From an uncultured Prevotella sp. (GTDB lineage Bacteria > Bacteroidota > Bacteroidia > Bacteroidales > Bacteroidaceae), in the NCBI GenBank assembly GCA_905196835.1, contig CAJJWN010000018.1:1-61895 (forward strand): DNA of 61,895 nt, read 5' to 3'. Position numbers and translations under genes: made by a program. Positions 61,292 through 61,895 of the stretch are shown here, in pieces (position 1 is the first letter of the stretch; each line of letters opens with the position of its first letter). The notes beneath the pieces are model-generated. The model saw nothing but the letters and a program-made list of their open reading frames with translations. It was not told where the DNA came from and did not search any database.

Positions 61292-61894
61292 ATGAATTAT
61301 GAATTAATCGACGGCAAGGCTACGGCCGCCAAAATAAAGGAAGAAATAGCCGAAGAGGTGAAGCAAATAGTGGCGGCAGGCGGCAAACGCCCCCACCTCG
61401 CGGCAATACTCGTAGGCCACGACGGCGGCAGCGAGACTTACGTGAAGAACAAGGTCATAGCCTGCGAGACGTGCGGTTTCAAGAGCACTCTTATCCGCTT
61501 TGAGGACGACGTGACCGAAGACGAGCTCCTTGCAAAGGTGAAAGAGCTGAACGAAGACCCCGACGTTGACGGCTACATAGTGCAGTTGCCCCTGCCGAAA
61601 CACATAGACGAGCAGAAAATCATAATGGCAATAGACTACCGCAAGGACGTTGACGGCTTCCATCCGGTCAACGTAGGCCGCATGGCAATAGGCCTTCCGT
61701 GCTTCATTTCGGCCACTCCGCTCGGCATACTCACCCTCTTACGCCGCTACGGCATAGAGACATCTGGCAAGAAGTGCGTAATACTCGGCCGCAGCAATAT
61801 CGTGGGCAAGCCAATGGCTCAGCTCATGATGCAGAAGCAATACGGCGACTCTACCGTCACGGTGTGCCACAGCCACTCGGCACCTCTCACGTAG
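61292..61894 (+). CDS. folD: Methylenetetrahydrofolate dehydrogenase/cyclohydrolase FolD (N-terminal part)
   Basis: 200 codons of FolD, which interconverts 5,10-methylene- and 10-formyl-THF. Motifs are the catalytic-region [18 protein letters not shown] (about 43-60), [24 protein letters not shown] and the NADP loop [13 protein letters not shown]. The start MNYELI comes from a repeat word, as in mnmA. An in-frame TAG at 61892-61894, one base from the window edge, would cut about 90 residues; this may be a true nonsense mutation or an edge artefact. Confidence 0.88.
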   Translation: MNYELIDGKATAAKIKEEIAEEVKQIVAAGGKRPHLAAILVGHDGGSETYVKNKVIACETCGFKSTLIRFEDDVTEDELLAKVKELNEDPDVDGYIVQLPLPKHIDEQKIIMAIDYRKDVDGFHPVNVGRMAIGLPCFISATPLGILTLLRRYGIETSGKKCVILGRSNIVGKPMAQLMMQKQYGDSTVTVCHSHSAPLT

Positions 61895-61895
61895 G

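Noticed and set aside
1..61895. tRNA genes, insertion sequences, prophage, toxin-antitoxin or defence systems
   Set aside because: No T-loop consensus, transposase, integrase, phage or known defence gene was recognised in any frame.

Overview
The window looks like a chromosomal segment of a Prevotella-like member of the Bacteroidota. Three kinds of evidence point there. Many genes are preceded by the Bacteroidota promoter pattern TTTG-N19/20-TAnnTTTG. Secreted BspA-type leucine-rich repeat proteins occur at three places. Several families are typical of the phylum: DUF4924, a BY-kinase fused to a Wzz domain, split GcvPA/GcvPB, and Stealth phosphotransferases. I found no transposase, integrase, phage gene, CRISPR array, tRNA or rRNA.

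Layout. 1-6.4 kb is a cell-envelope cluster: a lipid A type acyltransferase, a family-92-like glycosyltransferase and four Stealth genes, three of them tandem paralogues. 6.8-10.7 kb is a minus-strand run of prfC, rfbD, a DUF4924 gene and a LysE-type exporter. A ROK kinase and a decayed LRR/FGE region follow. 13-16.6 kb holds a TsaC/Sua5 protein, a ClC channel, a small MGMT-family protein and a lipoprotein flavodoxin. 16.8-19.6 kb holds a frameshifted LRR gene and a gene of unknown function. 19.6-20.1 kb has no plausible gene but has a perfect minus-strand promoter, many hairpins and a terminator, so it is a candidate ncRNA of about 450 nt. 21.4-25.1 kb carries a thioesterase, rny, zapA and two small unknowns. 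25.2-29.3 kb is an exopolysaccharide operon (rfbA, BY-kinase, HAD protein). A GH8 enzyme, a GtrA protein and a sigma/anti-sigma-like trio follow. 33.6-37.8 kb holds glmS, fmt and mnmA. 38.4-45.5 kb is a complete glycine cleavage operon (lplA-gcvT-gcvH-gcvPA-gcvPB-lpd). HIT, trmD, DUF805, recJ-recQ and two peptidases come next. The last 6 kb has a second candidate ncRNA, two LRR proteins, a lipoprotein, ffh and the start of folD.

The most unusual content lies between the genes. (1) Many spacers are built from short degenerate words, a different word at each locus, usually folding into long hairpins. They start at stop codons, supply start codons, and once fill a linker inside a gene. (2) Arrays of an AAAGGCCGTCTTT-type hairpin recur at about eight loci, and two copies show compensatory changes in the stem. 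(3) A MITE-like long hairpin occurs twice in opposite orientation, exactly bracketing the glycine cleavage operon. (4) Two unrelated palindromic elements and two candidate structured RNAs complete the set. All product calls rest on reading motifs by eye; no database search was run.
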